Below the pieces are notes generated by a model. It searched no databases and was not told the origin of the DNA. It was given only the letters and a program-made list of their open reading frames with translations. This document shows, in pieces, positions 42,888 to 51,332 of a stretch of DNA of 64,000 nt (positions within the stretch are counted from its first letter, which is position 1; the number at the start of each line of letters is the position of its first letter). The stretch is from CALLPQ01 sp039819545 (GTDB lineage Bacteria > Pseudomonadota > Alphaproteobacteria > Caulobacterales > Parvularculaceae): assembly GCA_039819545.1 (NCBI GenBank), contig JBCBRS010000003.1, positions 1 through 64,000 on the forward strand, given 5' to 3'. The position numbers were made by a program, and so were the translations under genes.

Positions 42888-43723
42888 GAGTCAAGAGGCG
42901 CATCCGCTGGCGCGTCGAGCGTAGCAAGCGCCTGTGTCAGTAAGTCATAATCCTGCGTACCCGGATCATACTGCGTGCGCAGGGTAGTCCAGCTTGCCCG
43001 CGCCTCCGCCACATCACCGCGGGCGAGCGCATTCAGGCCTAGAAACCATAGGCCGTCGCGATTATCCGCCTCACGGGCCAGTAAGGCACGCCAGGCCTGT
43101 GCCGCTTTTTCCGGGTTGCCGAGCGCTTCCTGACTGCGCGCGAGGAGGGCCAGGGCATCGAGATCACCGGGTGTCACCCGAAGCTGCGCCTCCAGTTCCG
43201 TCACGAAAACCCGCAATTGTTCGTCGCGATCTGACGACGACTGCGTTGGCGTTAAAGGGGCCAGGTCCGCAGCAGATCCGGATGCGGCTGCTTGTGTTTG
43301 CGGATTAGCGAGCGTTACCCTTTGCGCCAAAGGCTGGTCCGCAAAGCCGGGGCTCCCCAATTGCCAATAAAGAACGCCCGCCACAGCCGGTAAGACGGCG
43401 ATGGTCAGCAAGACAATCGCATCGATCACCCCGCGTTTTTGAGCCATCGTCTGACCTGAGAGCACCGCCTCGCCATCGGTTTTCTCCAGCACTTTTTTCT
43501 GGCTTAAAAGCTGACGTCCGATTTCCGCTTTGGCGAAGTCAGCCTCCGCCGCTGTCAGCGTGCCGCGCGCCACATCCTTGTCGGTATCGGCCAGGCGACG
43601 TTCATATTCCGCCATGGCATCGGCCAACGGGTCGCGCACCACAACGGTGCGCGCACGCCGCCCATAGGCCGCCATCAAGCCCGCCGTAACCAGCAGCGAT
43701 ATTAATCCCATGACAAAAACCAT
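42872..43723 (-). CDS. ccmI: Cytochrome c biogenesis protein CcmI
   Basis: CcmI (CycH) chaperones apocytochrome c to the haem ligation complex. From the ATG at 43723 it has 283 residues: a first membrane helix at the N-terminus (MVFVMGLISLLVTAGLMAAYG), a charged cytoplasmic loop with DPLADAMAEYERRLADTDKD, a second helix (DAIVLLTIAVLPAVAGVLYW) and a periplasmic TPR domain (LALLARSQEALGNPEKAAQA and neighbours). Alternative ATG (43750) and GTG (43786) starts add basic residues before the helix. No other ccm genes are in the window, so here it is separate from the ccmEFGH operon. Confidence 0.88.
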   Translation of the reverse strand: MVFVMGLISLLVTAGLMAAYGRRARTVVVRDPLADAMAEYERRLADTDKDVARGTLTAAEADFAKAEIGRQLLSQKKVLEKTDGEAVLSGQTMAQKRGVIDAIVLLTIAVLPAVAGVLYWQLGSPGFADQPLAQRVTLANPQTQAAASGSAADLAPLTPTQSSSDRDEQLRVFVTELEAQLRVTPGDLDALALLARSQEALGNPEKAAQAWRALLAREADNRDGLWFLGLNALARGDVAEARASWTTLRTQYDPGTQDYDLLTQALATLDAPADAPLDSKDDG

Positions 43724-43860
43724 GGCCCGACCTACCGCGCCGATCCCCATTCGTCGAGGGGCGCGGGCCCGCCCAATTGCCAGCACCCGCTTTCATTTCT
43801 ATAGGGAGGGCTAAATTTTCACAAAGGGATGCCGAGCCCCTGTTGAACTGAGCTTTGCCC

Positions 43861-44814
43861 ATGTCTGCGTTTGTCATAGCCGCTTTTTATCAGTTTACCG
43901 ACCTGCCTGATTTTACCGATTATCAGGCCCGGCTAACAACGCTTGGCGAGGATGAAACCATAACAGGCACCATCTTGCTCGCCAGTGAAGGCCTTAACGG
44001 CACGATTGCGGGGCCTCGTGCGGGTATTAATCGAATGCTGGCCGCCTTGCGCACCCTGCCCGGGTGCAAGGCGATGCCCCACAAGGAGAGCTTTCACCAC
44101 AAGGACCCGTTTTACCGGCTGAAGGTGCGGCTGAAAAAAGAGATTGTCTCCATGGGTGTTCCCACCGTCCGGCCCGCCGACCGCGTTGGCACCTATGTGG
44201 CCCCCGAGGCGTGGAACGATCTGATCAGCGACCCGGACGTTCTGGTGATTGATACGCGCAACCGATTTGAGGTTGCGGTGGGCTCCTTCAAAAACGCCGT
44301 TGATCCGCAGACAACATCCTTTCGCGATTTCCCGGCCTGGGTCGAGAAAAACCGCGAGCACCTCGAAGGGCGCAAGATCGCCATGTTCTGTACGGGCGGC
44401 ATCCGCTGTGAGAAGGCGACGTCACTCCTCTTGAGCGAAGGCATGGATGAGGTCTATCACCTGGAAGGGGGTATACTGAGCTATCTGGAAACGGTGCCTG
44501 AAGCGCAAAGCCTGTGGGAGGGGGAGTGCTTTGTCTTCGACCACAGGGTTTCCGTCACCCATGATCTTGTGCCCGGCACCTACGATATGTGCCACGCCTG
44601 CCGCATGCCCCTGCGCCCTGAGGAAAAGAACTCCCCCCTCTATGTGAAAGGGGTGTCCTGTCCCAAATGCCATGCGGATAGCAGCGTCGATCAAAAAACC
44701 CGCTTTGCCCAGCGCCAGCTTCAGATAGACCTCGCCAAAGCGCGCAATGAACCGCATATGGGCAAAGTCTACGAAGATCGGGATATACCGTGTACCGAGG
44801 ATATTGAGGACTAA
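43861..44814 (+). CDS. trhO: tRNA uridine-34 hydroxylase TrhO (rhodanese family UPF0176)
   Basis: The 317-residue TrhO makes 5-hydroxyuridine at the wobble position of tRNAs in an oxygen-dependent way. The N-terminal acylphosphatase-like domain (FVIAAFYQFTDLPDF, ASEGLNGTIAG) precedes the rhodanese domain with DTRNRFEVAVGSFKNAV, and the active-site loop MFCTGGIRCEKATSLLL holds the conserved Cys. The C-terminal tail contains a Cys4 metal-like motif (CHACRMPL and CPKCHAD). The structured repeat copy B starts 21 bp after its stop. Confidence 0.96.
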   Translation: MSAFVIAAFYQFTDLPDFTDYQARLTTLGEDETITGTILLASEGLNGTIAGPRAGINRMLAALRTLPGCKAMPHKESFHHKDPFYRLKVRLKKEIVSMGVPTVRPADRVGTYVAPEAWNDLISDPDVLVIDTRNRFEVAVGSFKNAVDPQTTSFRDFPAWVEKNREHLEGRKIAMFCTGGIRCEKATSLLLSEGMDEVYHLEGGILSYLETVPEAQSLWEGECFVFDHRVSVTHDLVPGTYDMCHACRMPLRPEEKNSPLYVKGVSCPKCHADSSVDQKTRFAQRQLQIDLAKARNEPHMGKVYEDRDIPCTEDIED

Positions 44815-44835
44815 TGCGGCCCGTTCTGCACGACC

Positions 44836-44956
44836 CTCGACCGCGTACCCTTTTTGTAGGCTCAAAAACGCAGTCTCAATTTTTTAGGGTTCGCGCGTTC
44901 GAACCCAAGTCGATGGATGGGAAACATCGACGATCACACTTTTTGTGAACGCGCTC
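44836..44956 (+). repeat. Structured interspersed repeat, copy B
   Basis: This is the second copy of the 121-bp element at 4945-5065. The terminator-like left half is eroded: only GAC/GTC of the outer stem remains and the inner stem is 6 bp, but TTTTTT at 44880-44885 is retained. In the right half the outer stem GCGCGTTC/GAACGCGC (44893-44900 with 44947-44954) is a perfect pair where copy A has one G-T wobble, and the inner hairpin TCGATG/CATCGA (44910-44915 with 44925-44930) is one pair longer than in A. The paired bases are thus kept or compensated. It lies between the convergent trhO and DUF1178 genes and its last base falls in the DUF1178 stop codon. Confidence 0.85.
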
Positions 44957-45465
44957 TAATTCAATTTACGGGTGGGGTCTTTCTTGACCACTTCGGCTTT
45001 GCCGCTTTTGCCTTCAGGTTTTTTCCGGGCGGGCAGAAGCGGGCTCACCTCAATGCCTTCTTCGGCAAGATCGTGCACCTCATCGCGGCTGGCCTCGCCA
45101 TAAATGCCACGCTCTTTCGTTTCGCCGTAGTGGATTTTGCGGGCCTCTTCGGGAAACGCCTCGCCCACATAGTCAAAATTCTTCTCCACATAGCTGCGCG
45201 CACGTTCGGCGGCGGCCATGATTTCCTTACGCACGGCCTGCAACCGCTCCGGGTTCGGGATAACGGGTTTACCGTCGCTCATCCCAATGGGCGCCGCGCG
45301 GTTGCGCGCCACCGCCGGGGCCATGATCGCTTTTGACACTGCCTCCGATCCGCATACGGGACATTCGAGCAGACCCTCGTCGGCCTGCTCCTGATAATCG
45401 GTGCTATTGCGAAACCAGCCCTCAAAGGCGTGGCTGCGGTCACATTGAAGTTGATATTTTATCAT
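44956..45465 (-). CDS. DUF1178 family protein
   Basis: The 169-residue cytosolic protein matches the alphaproteobacterial DUF1178 family: the N-terminus MIKYQLQCDRSHAFEGWF, then a CPVCGSEAVSKAIMAPAVAR zinc-knuckle-like motif with a Cys pair, and NFDYVGEAFPEEARKIHYG in the middle. The first Cys near residue 8 may complete a metal site. Function is unknown. The C-terminus is a lysine-rich tail. Its stop codon coincides with the end of repeat copy B. The nitrilase gene lies upstream on the same strand, 81 bp away, as in several relatives where the two are neighbours. Confidence 0.94.
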   Translation of the reverse strand: MIKYQLQCDRSHAFEGWFRNSTDYQEQADEGLLECPVCGSEAVSKAIMAPAVARNRAAPIGMSDGKPVIPNPERLQAVRKEIMAAAERARSYVEKNFDYVGEAFPEEARKIHYGETKERGIYGEASRDEVHDLAEEGIEVSPLLPARKKPEGKSGKAEVVKKDPTRKLN

Positions 45466-45546
45466 AGGCGTAATGTTGGCTGGCGGCCTGCGCCCGTCAA
45501 GGGCGTTTGACTGGGCAAAACAGCGCCAAGACGCTCATGAGCCTTG

Positions 45547-46449
45547 TCAGGACCCCGCCAGCGCGGGGTGAGAAAGCGCCAAATTCGGTATCCGCTGGCG
45601 CGCCATCGCAACCTGACTGATGTCGAGATCAGCCACAATAAAGCCGGGTTCATCATGGTCGAGGCTGGCAAGAACCGCTCCCCACGGATCAATGATCATG
45701 GAATGGCCCCAGGTTTCGCGGCCATCCTCATGGTCACCGCCCTGCGCCGCGGCAAGAACAAAAGCACCGCACTCTATGGCCCGGGCACGCAACAGCACTG
45801 ACCAGTGCGCGCGGCCCGTCTGACGCGTAAAGGCCGCGGGGATACAGAAAACCTCCGCCCCCTGCTGTGCCATCTGGCGATAAAGCGCCGGGAAGCGCAC
45901 ATCGTAACAGATCGACAGCCCGAGGGTCGCCGCCCCGATATCCGGCATCGCCAAATGGCTACCAGGCTCATAAACTGCGGACTCGCGCCAGGTCTCCCCA
46001 TGGGGGAGCGACACGTCAAACATATGCAGCTTGTCATACCAGGCCGTCACCGCCCCCGCCGGCGAGAACAGAAAAGCCCGGTTGGCCGCTTTGGAGTGTT
46101 CAGGGTCGTCAGCCGCCCGCACCGCGAAAGAGCCCGCGTGGACCCACACACCGAGACGGCGCGCCGTTTCAGCAAAGGCCTCAATCTCGGACAAGTTTTC
46201 TTCCGTCGGTAGATCAGCCAGCAGCCGCGCGGGCTTGCGGTCAACCACATTGGTCATTTCCGGCGTGGAGATGACCGTTGCCCCGTCTTTGGCTGCCGCC
46301 TCGATCAGCGCAATAGCCTCACGCGTATTTGTCTCCCGCGAAAGACCGCTGCGCATTTGCACACAGGCTGCGCGGATGATCGACCCCGTTGTCTGCGATT
46401 GAGCAGAGGCCGGATGATCAGGGGGCGCGGTGTCTTTGCTCACGGGCAT
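45547..46449 (-). CDS. Carbon-nitrogen hydrolase (Nit / omega-amidase-like)
   Basis: The 300-residue member of the nitrilase superfamily has the Glu-Lys-Cys triad visible: Glu in VISTPEMTNVV, Lys in AWYDKLHMFDVSLP, and Cys in LSICYDVRFPALYRQMA. The pattern is that of the Nit/omega-amidase branch, which hydrolyses deaminated glutathione or alpha-keto-glutaramate type amides. A Ser/Ala/Gln-rich N-terminal extension of about 25 residues precedes the fold (IIRAACVQMRSG). It lies in a minus-strand row with comF, grxC and DUF1178, typical for alphaproteobacteria, so co-transcription with grxC (21 bp upstream) is probable. Confidence 0.94.
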   Translation of the reverse strand: MPVSKDTAPPDHPASAQSQTTGSIIRAACVQMRSGLSRETNTREAIALIEAAAKDGATVISTPEMTNVVDRKPARLLADLPTEENLSEIEAFAETARRLGVWVHAGSFAVRAADDPEHSKAANRAFLFSPAGAVTAWYDKLHMFDVSLPHGETWRESAVYEPGSHLAMPDIGAATLGLSICYDVRFPALYRQMAQQGAEVFCIPAAFTRQTGRAHWSVLLRARAIECGAFVLAAAQGGDHEDGRETWGHSMIIDPWGAVLASLDHDEPGFIVADLDISQVAMARQRIPNLALSHPALAGS

Positions 46450-46469
46450 GATCCTCGGGACAGCGCGGG

Positions 46470-46730
46470 TCAGGCTGCGTTCAGGAGCGGATCAAGCTTC
46501 CCGTTTCGATCAAGGGCCACCAGATCATCACAGCCGCCCACATGGGTGTCGCCAATAAAAATCTGTGGATAGGTCGTCTTGCCATTGCTGCGCGCCAACA
46601 TCTCTTCGCGCTTGGCCTTGTCATAGGCTGCTGAGATTTCGGTCACCGCGACGCCTTTTTTCTTCAGGAGCCCGATGGCGCGGAAGCAGTAGGGGCAAAG
46701 CGGTTTGGTATAAATAGTCACGGGCTGCAT
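46470..46730 (-). CDS. grxC: Glutaredoxin 3
   Basis: The 86-residue glutaredoxin starts at the ATG at 46730 (MQPVTIYTKPLCPYCFRA). The active site is CPYC at about residues 12-15. The TTYPQIFIGDTHVGGCDDLV segment forms the glutathione-binding cis-Pro loop. It reduces disulfides with glutathione in the cytoplasm. The open frame extends upstream into comF, but the extra residues are not glutaredoxin-like. comF ends 31 bp upstream on the same strand, the usual comF-grxC-nitrilase order. Confidence 0.97.
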   Translation of the reverse strand: MQPVTIYTKPLCPYCFRAIGLLKKKGVAVTEISAAYDKAKREEMLARSNGKTTYPQIFIGDTHVGGCDDLVALDRNGKLDPLLNAA

Positions 46731-46761
46731 GGCGGTCTTCCTGTCTAATGGTCCCCATTGG

Positions 46762-47547
46762 CTATATGGCCGCAGCGCCACCTTTGACAACCCGGGCAAG
46801 GACAAGGGCATCAACCCGGCTCGCCCCGGCGCGGCGTAACCGACTCGCACAGGCCGACAGGGTTGAGCCCGTGGTATAAACATCATCCACGAGGATCACA
46901 TGGCGCCCCTTGATGGCGTCCGCCGCTTCGTCGCGGACGGCAAAGGCCCCGGCAACATTGCGTTGGCGCGCGTCGGGGGACAGGTCTTTTTGCGGCGGGG
47001 TATTGCGGTGCCTGATCAGGCTTTGCACGTCCACTGCGAGGCCCGTTGCGGCACCCACCTGCTGGCTGAGCAACGCCGCCTGATTATAGCGGCGTGCCCG
47101 CAAGCGCCGCACATGCAAGGGCACCGGTATCAGGACCGCATCCGGGGCGAAAAGATCACGGCCCGCCCGGATCATCAGCCGCGCGAGCAATGGAGCGTAA
47201 TCAGTCCGGTCGCCATGTTTGAAGGCCACCACCAGCGGCACACTGGTGTCATCATAAAGCAGGGCCGCTCGGGTCTGATCAAGACCGCCCGCTGCCCCCA
47301 CGCAGCGTCCGCACCGCGTTCCAGGCCCGTGATCAAGGGCAAATGGCACCGCGCAGCCGGGACAAAAGGGCGCCTCAATAAACCCAAGCTGCTGCCAGCC
47401 GGGCCCGCTCAGGAGCGCTGGCGCCGATACCGGCTCGCCGCTGACCGGGCAATGAGGCGGCACCAGCACATCAATCGCCGCGCGGCCGAGGCGGCGCAGG
47501 CGCGTCCACAAGGCTGGCGCGAAAAGAAAGGAAGAGGACAACAGCAC
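46762..47547 (-). CDS. comF: ComF family phosphoribosyltransferase-like protein
   Basis: The 261-residue ComF protein has an N-terminal zinc-ribbon region with Cys pairs (PPHCPVSGEP, FCPGCAVPF and RCGRC) and a phosphoribosyltransferase-like domain. The PRPP loop reads HVILVDDVYTTGSTLSACA, and the RRYNQAALLSQQVG and RHRNTPPQKDLSPDARQRNV segments are typical of ComF. The family is needed for DNA uptake in competent bacteria, but the gene is also kept in non-competent ones. It heads the comF-grxC-nitrilase series on the minus strand and is divergent from the NDUFAF5-like methyltransferase gene, 50 bp away. Confidence 0.95.
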   Translation of the reverse strand: MLLSSSFLFAPALWTRLRRLGRAAIDVLVPPHCPVSGEPVSAPALLSGPGWQQLGFIEAPFCPGCAVPFALDHGPGTRCGRCVGAAGGLDQTRAALLYDDTSVPLVVAFKHGDRTDYAPLLARLMIRAGRDLFAPDAVLIPVPLHVRRLRARRYNQAALLSQQVGAATGLAVDVQSLIRHRNTPPQKDLSPDARQRNVAGAFAVRDEAADAIKGRHVILVDDVYTTGSTLSACASRLRRAGASRVDALVLARVVKGGAAAI

Positions 47548-47597
47548 CCCTTGAGTTTACGCCGCCGCAAAGGCACCACAAGGGGTCTTTACCGCCC

Positions 47598-48494
47598 TTG
47601 GGGACCACCCTGCCCATGTCGCCCACACCGCCACAAAAGCCAGCGCCTGAAGGACCGTCTGCCCTGTTTGACCGTGCCCGCGCACGCCACCATCGCGCGC
47701 GCAGTGCCCGGCACTTTCAGGATGCAGATTTTCTCCATCGCCGCGCCATGGCCGATATTGTTGATCGTCTGGAAACGGTAATGCGATCTTTTCCCAAGGC
47801 GGCCTTTTTCGGTACCGGCGACCTTATCAACCTATTGACGGCGCAATGCGGCGTTGGGCGACCCCTTGTCCTGGATAATGCGCCCGGTCGCTTGCCCGAG
47901 GCGGGCACCGGGACCGGGCCGGTTGTGGCCGATGAAGATCGATTGCCCCTTGCGCCGGAATCATTTGATCTTGTGGTAAGCCTTCTGACCTTGCACCGGA
48001 TCGATGATATCATTGGTACACTGATCCAATATCGCCAGGCGCTAAAACCTGATGGGCTTTTTATCGCGGCAGTTTTTTCCGGCGAAACGCTTGCAACCGT
48101 GAAACAGGCCTTTCTTGAGGCGGAAACCGCGCAAGGTTCTGGCGCAGGACGACGGGTTTATCCTTTTGCCGATGTGCGCCAATGGGGTAACGCGCTGAGC
48201 CGCGCCGGGTTTACCTTGCCCGTAACCGATATCGACCCGGTTCGCGTCACCTATCAAAACCCTGATCGTCTGTTTACAGATTTACGGGCGATGGGAGAAA
48301 CAAGCGCCTTGACGCCGCCGGTGCCGCCCCTTACCCGCAGCGTTGTGGCAGACGCCTTATCCCGGCTTGCAGCGCGCGGTGACCCCACCCTTTTTGAGGT
48401 TACCTATCTGACCGCATGGTCGCCGCATCCGGATCAACCCAAACCGCTGAAACCGGGAAGCGCCACCGTTTCTATGCAGCGTGTCTTCGAATAA
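47598..48494 (+). CDS. SAM-dependent methyltransferase, NDUFAF5/BioC-like
   Basis: The 298-residue protein of the alphaproteobacterial group is related to mitochondrial NDUFAF5, which hydroxylates an arginine in complex I, and to BioC. After LFDRARARHHRARSARHF near the N-terminus come the SAM-fold segment AFFGTGDLINLLTAQCGVG (canonical glycines reduced), FDLVVSLLTLHRIDDIIGTL, LKPDGLFIAAVFSGETL, and a C-terminal RVTYQNPDRLFTDLRAMGET block that is specific to this group. Both the ATG at 47598 and the one at 47616 are possible. It lies opposite comF and is convergent with bioB; the neighbourhood does not decide between a complex I and a biotin role, but the block matches NDUFAF5 better. Confidence 0.9.
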   Translation: MGTTLPMSPTPPQKPAPEGPSALFDRARARHHRARSARHFQDADFLHRRAMADIVDRLETVMRSFPKAAFFGTGDLINLLTAQCGVGRPLVLDNAPGRLPEAGTGTGPVVADEDRLPLAPESFDLVVSLLTLHRIDDIIGTLIQYRQALKPDGLFIAAVFSGETLATVKQAFLEAETAQGSGAGRRVYPFADVRQWGNALSRAGFTLPVTDIDPVRVTYQNPDRLFTDLRAMGETSALTPPVPPLTRSVVADALSRLAARGDPTLFEVTYLTAWSPHPDQPKPLKPGSATVSMQRVFE

Positions 48495-48499
48495 AGATG

Positions 48500-49453
48500 T
48501 TACACCAGAGTGATACCCAGCTTTTCAAAAAGCTGAACATCTTGATCCTGACCCGGATTGTCTGTTGTAAGCAGACGATCGCCAATAAAAATTGAGTTGG
48601 CCCCTGCCAGAAAACACAAGGCTTGCGCCTCATCGCTCATCTGCTCACGCCCCGCAGAAAGCCTAACATAAGAGGTTGGCATGATAATCCGGGCCACGGC
48701 GATCAGTCTGGCAAACTCAATCGGGTCCACGGGCTCACTATCACCAAGCGGTGTATTTGCCACGGGGACCAGCGCATTGATCGGCACCGATTCCGGTGGC
48801 GGCGTCATTCCCGCCAAGGCGGCGAGCAGGCCGATGCGGTCTTCCGGTGCTTCGCCCATGCCCACTATGCCGCCGCAGCACACCTTCATCCCGGCCTTGC
48901 GCACCCGGCCAAGCGTCTCCAACCTGTCTTCAAAGGTCCGTGTTGAGACCATTTTCGGGTAATAGTCCGGTGACGTATCGATATTATGGTTGTAGTAATC
49001 AAGCCCGGCATCAGCGAGTTGTCCGGCCTGCTCATCACTCAGCATCCCCAGCGTCATGCAGGTTTCAAGACCCAACGCCTTGACCTGCTTGACCATCATC
49101 GTGAGCGTTTCCATGTCGCGGGCCTTCGGGGAGCGCCAGGCCGCGCCCATACAATAACGCGAAGCGCCTTCTTTCTTGGCAGCTTTTGCCTCGCGCACCA
49201 CCGCATCCACCGCCATCAACTTGGTTGCTTTCAAGCCGGTATCGAATTTTGCCGATTGATTACAATAGCCGCAATCCTCCGCACACCCACCTGTTTTGAT
49301 GGATGTCAGGCGCGAGGCTTGCACCTGATTGGCAGGAAAATGCCGCCGGTGAACCGTCTGCGCCTGATAAATCAAAACCGCGAAGGGCAGATTGAAAAGG
49401 GTTTCGATTTCGTGCCGCGTGGGGGCTGGGGGCTGCCGGTCTTCGCCGTCCAT
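48500..49453 (-). CDS. bioB: Biotin synthase BioB
   Basis: The 317-residue radical SAM enzyme inserts sulfur into dethiobiotin. The iron-sulfur motif CxxxCxxC is visible as GGCAEDCGYCNQSAKFDTG, followed by the biotin synthase blocks YCMGAAWRSPKARDME, CMTLGMLSDEQAGQLADAG, YYNHNIDTSPDYY, CCGGIVGMGE and RLSAGREQMSDEAQALCFLAGANSIFIGD. The second [2Fe-2S] ligands are among the later conserved Cys residues and Arg. No other bio genes are adjacent. The 3' end holds a perfect palindrome CAGCTTTT-CA-AAAAGCTG at 48518-48535 within the coding sequence. Confidence 0.97.
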   Translation of the reverse strand: MDGEDRQPPAPTRHEIETLFNLPFAVLIYQAQTVHRRHFPANQVQASRLTSIKTGGCAEDCGYCNQSAKFDTGLKATKLMAVDAVVREAKAAKKEGASRYCMGAAWRSPKARDMETLTMMVKQVKALGLETCMTLGMLSDEQAGQLADAGLDYYNHNIDTSPDYYPKMVSTRTFEDRLETLGRVRKAGMKVCCGGIVGMGEAPEDRIGLLAALAGMTPPPESVPINALVPVANTPLGDSEPVDPIEFARLIAVARIIMPTSYVRLSAGREQMSDEAQALCFLAGANSIFIGDRLLTTDNPGQDQDVQLFEKLGITLV

Positions 49454-49463
49454 ACTCTTTTCC

Positions 49464-50993
49464 TTATCGCATCAAGGGTTCGTCAAAGCTGCGCAATTTG
49501 CGCGAATGGAGGGTGCCAGCCTTTGCCTCCACCCGCAAAAGATCAATCGCCTTCAAACCAATATCCAGATGCTGGCTGACCCGTTCCTGATAAAACGCAT
49601 CGGCCATCCCCGGCAGTTTGATCTCACCATGGAGCGGTCTGTCGGAAACACACAGCAAGGTACCGTAAGGGACCCGGTACCGGTAGCCATTGGCGGCAAT
49701 GGTTGCGCTTTCCATATCAATGGCAATGGCCCGCGCCTGGTTCAGGCGCACGGCATTTTGCTCAAACCGCAATTCCCAATTGCGGTCGGCAGTCGTGACC
49801 ACGGTGCCAGTGCGCAGATGCTCTTTTAACTCCGATTCCTCAACACCGCTGACCTCCTGCACCGCGCGGGTCATGGCAAGCTGCACCTCGGCGATGGTGG
49901 GCAGAGGCACTGAGGGCGGTAGCACATCATCAAGCACCCCGTCATCGCGCAGATACGCATGGGCCAGCACATAATCGCCAAGCCGTTGTGTTCGGCGCAG
50001 ACCCCCGCAATGGCCGATCATCAACCACACATGGGGCCGCAAAACAGCCAGATGCTCCGTGATGGTTTTAGCGTTGGAAGGACCCACACCGATATTGACC
50101 AGCGTCACCCCTTCATGTGCACCCTGAACAAGATGGTAGGCTGGCATTTGCGGTAGTTTGCTCAGGGGCGGTGTATCTGGGGTGGCATCTTTTTTGTGGA
50201 TTCGATCACCGGGCTCCACATAGGCATCAGCTTTGCCGGCAGCCACCTGCGCCTTGGCATGGTCAGCAAACTCATCGACGTAACGCTGATAGTTTGTAAA
50301 CAGAATATAGCGCTGAAAATGCGCCGGCCGGGTCGCCGTATAATGCTGGATGCGGTGTAAAGAATAATCAACCCGTTCAGCGGAAAACAGGGTTAGCGGC
50401 ATCGCGCCCGTGCGCTGTAATATCCGCTGTCCATCCACAATATCGTCATTGGTGGAGACAAGATTTGGCATCGAGAAATATTGTTGCAGATCACCGCGCA
50501 TATCAGCGGTAAGCGCAGCCGTTGCTTTCTCAAGCGCAAAGGTCAGCGGTATACGTATAAATGACTGACCAACAAAGATGCGGGCGTCAAAGCGCTTGAT
50601 GATGCGGTCAATCTGATCGCGGAAGAATTCCGAATAAAGCGCTGGGCGCGTGATCGCGCAGCCATGAATGCTTTGCCGGGCAACCCCGCCCAGCGCTAGC
50701 TTGCTCGTCTGCGTCGACTTTTCCGCCGATACCACCGCGCACAGATAAGGATAGGTGGCGTGCGCATCGCCCGCCTCATCGGTCGTTGGCGTGTCGGCGA
50801 GGGTTCCTGCCACATAAGCATCAAACCGGGTACTGATTTGTTTTATGGCCGCTTCATAGCGCGTGACGAGATGCGTCAGCGCTTCTTCGGCGCTGGCGCA
50901 TTCCTCCAAATCACGGGCGGGCACCTGCTCCAGCGCACTCAACATGGCCATTCTTCGCGGTCCGTCATAGGCACATCCTTCCCAGTTGGGCAT
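49464..50993 (-). CDS. amn: AMP nucleosidase
   Basis: The 509-residue AMP nucleosidase cleaves AMP to adenine and ribose 5-phosphate and helps control the adenylate pool. The N-terminal AMN-specific regulatory domain covers about residues 1-180. The C-terminal nucleoside-phosphorylase fold has VNIGVGPSNAKTITEHLAVL, WLMIGHCGGLRRTQRLGDYV, GTVVTTADRNWELRF and AIDMESATIAANGYRYRVP, where Glu and Asp bind the ribose. Length is as in E. coli Amn (484). It is followed after 10 bp by bioB on the same strand. Confidence 0.96.
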   Translation of the reverse strand: MPNWEGCAYDGPRRMAMLSALEQVPARDLEECASAEEALTHLVTRYEAAIKQISTRFDAYVAGTLADTPTTDEAGDAHATYPYLCAVVSAEKSTQTSKLALGGVARQSIHGCAITRPALYSEFFRDQIDRIIKRFDARIFVGQSFIRIPLTFALEKATAALTADMRGDLQQYFSMPNLVSTNDDIVDGQRILQRTGAMPLTLFSAERVDYSLHRIQHYTATRPAHFQRYILFTNYQRYVDEFADHAKAQVAAGKADAYVEPGDRIHKKDATPDTPPLSKLPQMPAYHLVQGAHEGVTLVNIGVGPSNAKTITEHLAVLRPHVWLMIGHCGGLRRTQRLGDYVLAHAYLRDDGVLDDVLPPSVPLPTIAEVQLAMTRAVQEVSGVEESELKEHLRTGTVVTTADRNWELRFEQNAVRLNQARAIAIDMESATIAANGYRYRVPYGTLLCVSDRPLHGEIKLPGMADAFYQERVSQHLDIGLKAIDLLRVEAKAGTLHSRKLRSFDEPLMR

Positions 50994-51075
50994 TGCACGT
51001 GAAGACTTTGCTTAACGGGCCACGCGGACAACAGCAACGGCGGAGTGCGACAGGAAAGAGGGCGTTCGGCGCGCC

Positions 51076-51315
51076 TTAGAGCGCATTGATCTCGGCATCA
51101 CTCAGACTGCGGGCCTCATCAATCAGCATGATCGGGATCGCATCGCGTATAGGATAGGCGAGACCAGCATTTTTGCTCAGCAATTCTTGCTTTTCCCGGT
51201 CATAGACAAGCGGCCCGCGCGTTTGCGGGCAGACGAGCAATTCCAGCAGTCGGGGGTCGATATCCTGCCCCTCCATACCGGGCTCCTTCGGGCTTTTTTC
51301 AACATCGCTCGTCAT
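51076..51315 (-). CDS. Trm112 family protein
   Basis: The 79-residue zinc-ribbon-like small protein matches bacterial Trm112/YcaR: DPRLLELLVCPQTRGPLVYD, then LLSKNAGLAYPIRDAIPIML and the final LIDEARSLSD. In this family one Cys-x-x pair is often reduced; here only a single Cys is seen, so zinc binding may be lost. In yeast Trm112 activates methyltransferases; in bacteria partners are unknown. It lies 17 bp downstream of the LON-domain gene on the same strand and is likely in its operon. Confidence 0.95.
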   Translation of the reverse strand: MTSDVEKSPKEPGMEGQDIDPRLLELLVCPQTRGPLVYDREKQELLSKNAGLAYPIRDAIPIMLIDEARSLSDAEINAL

Positions 51316-51332
51316 GGCCGTATGTGCCCTCG

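Noticed and set aside
46900..47781. A 293-codon plus-strand frame opposite comF
   Set aside because: comF motifs on the minus strand are unambiguous, and the frame runs into the start of the real methyltransferase gene.
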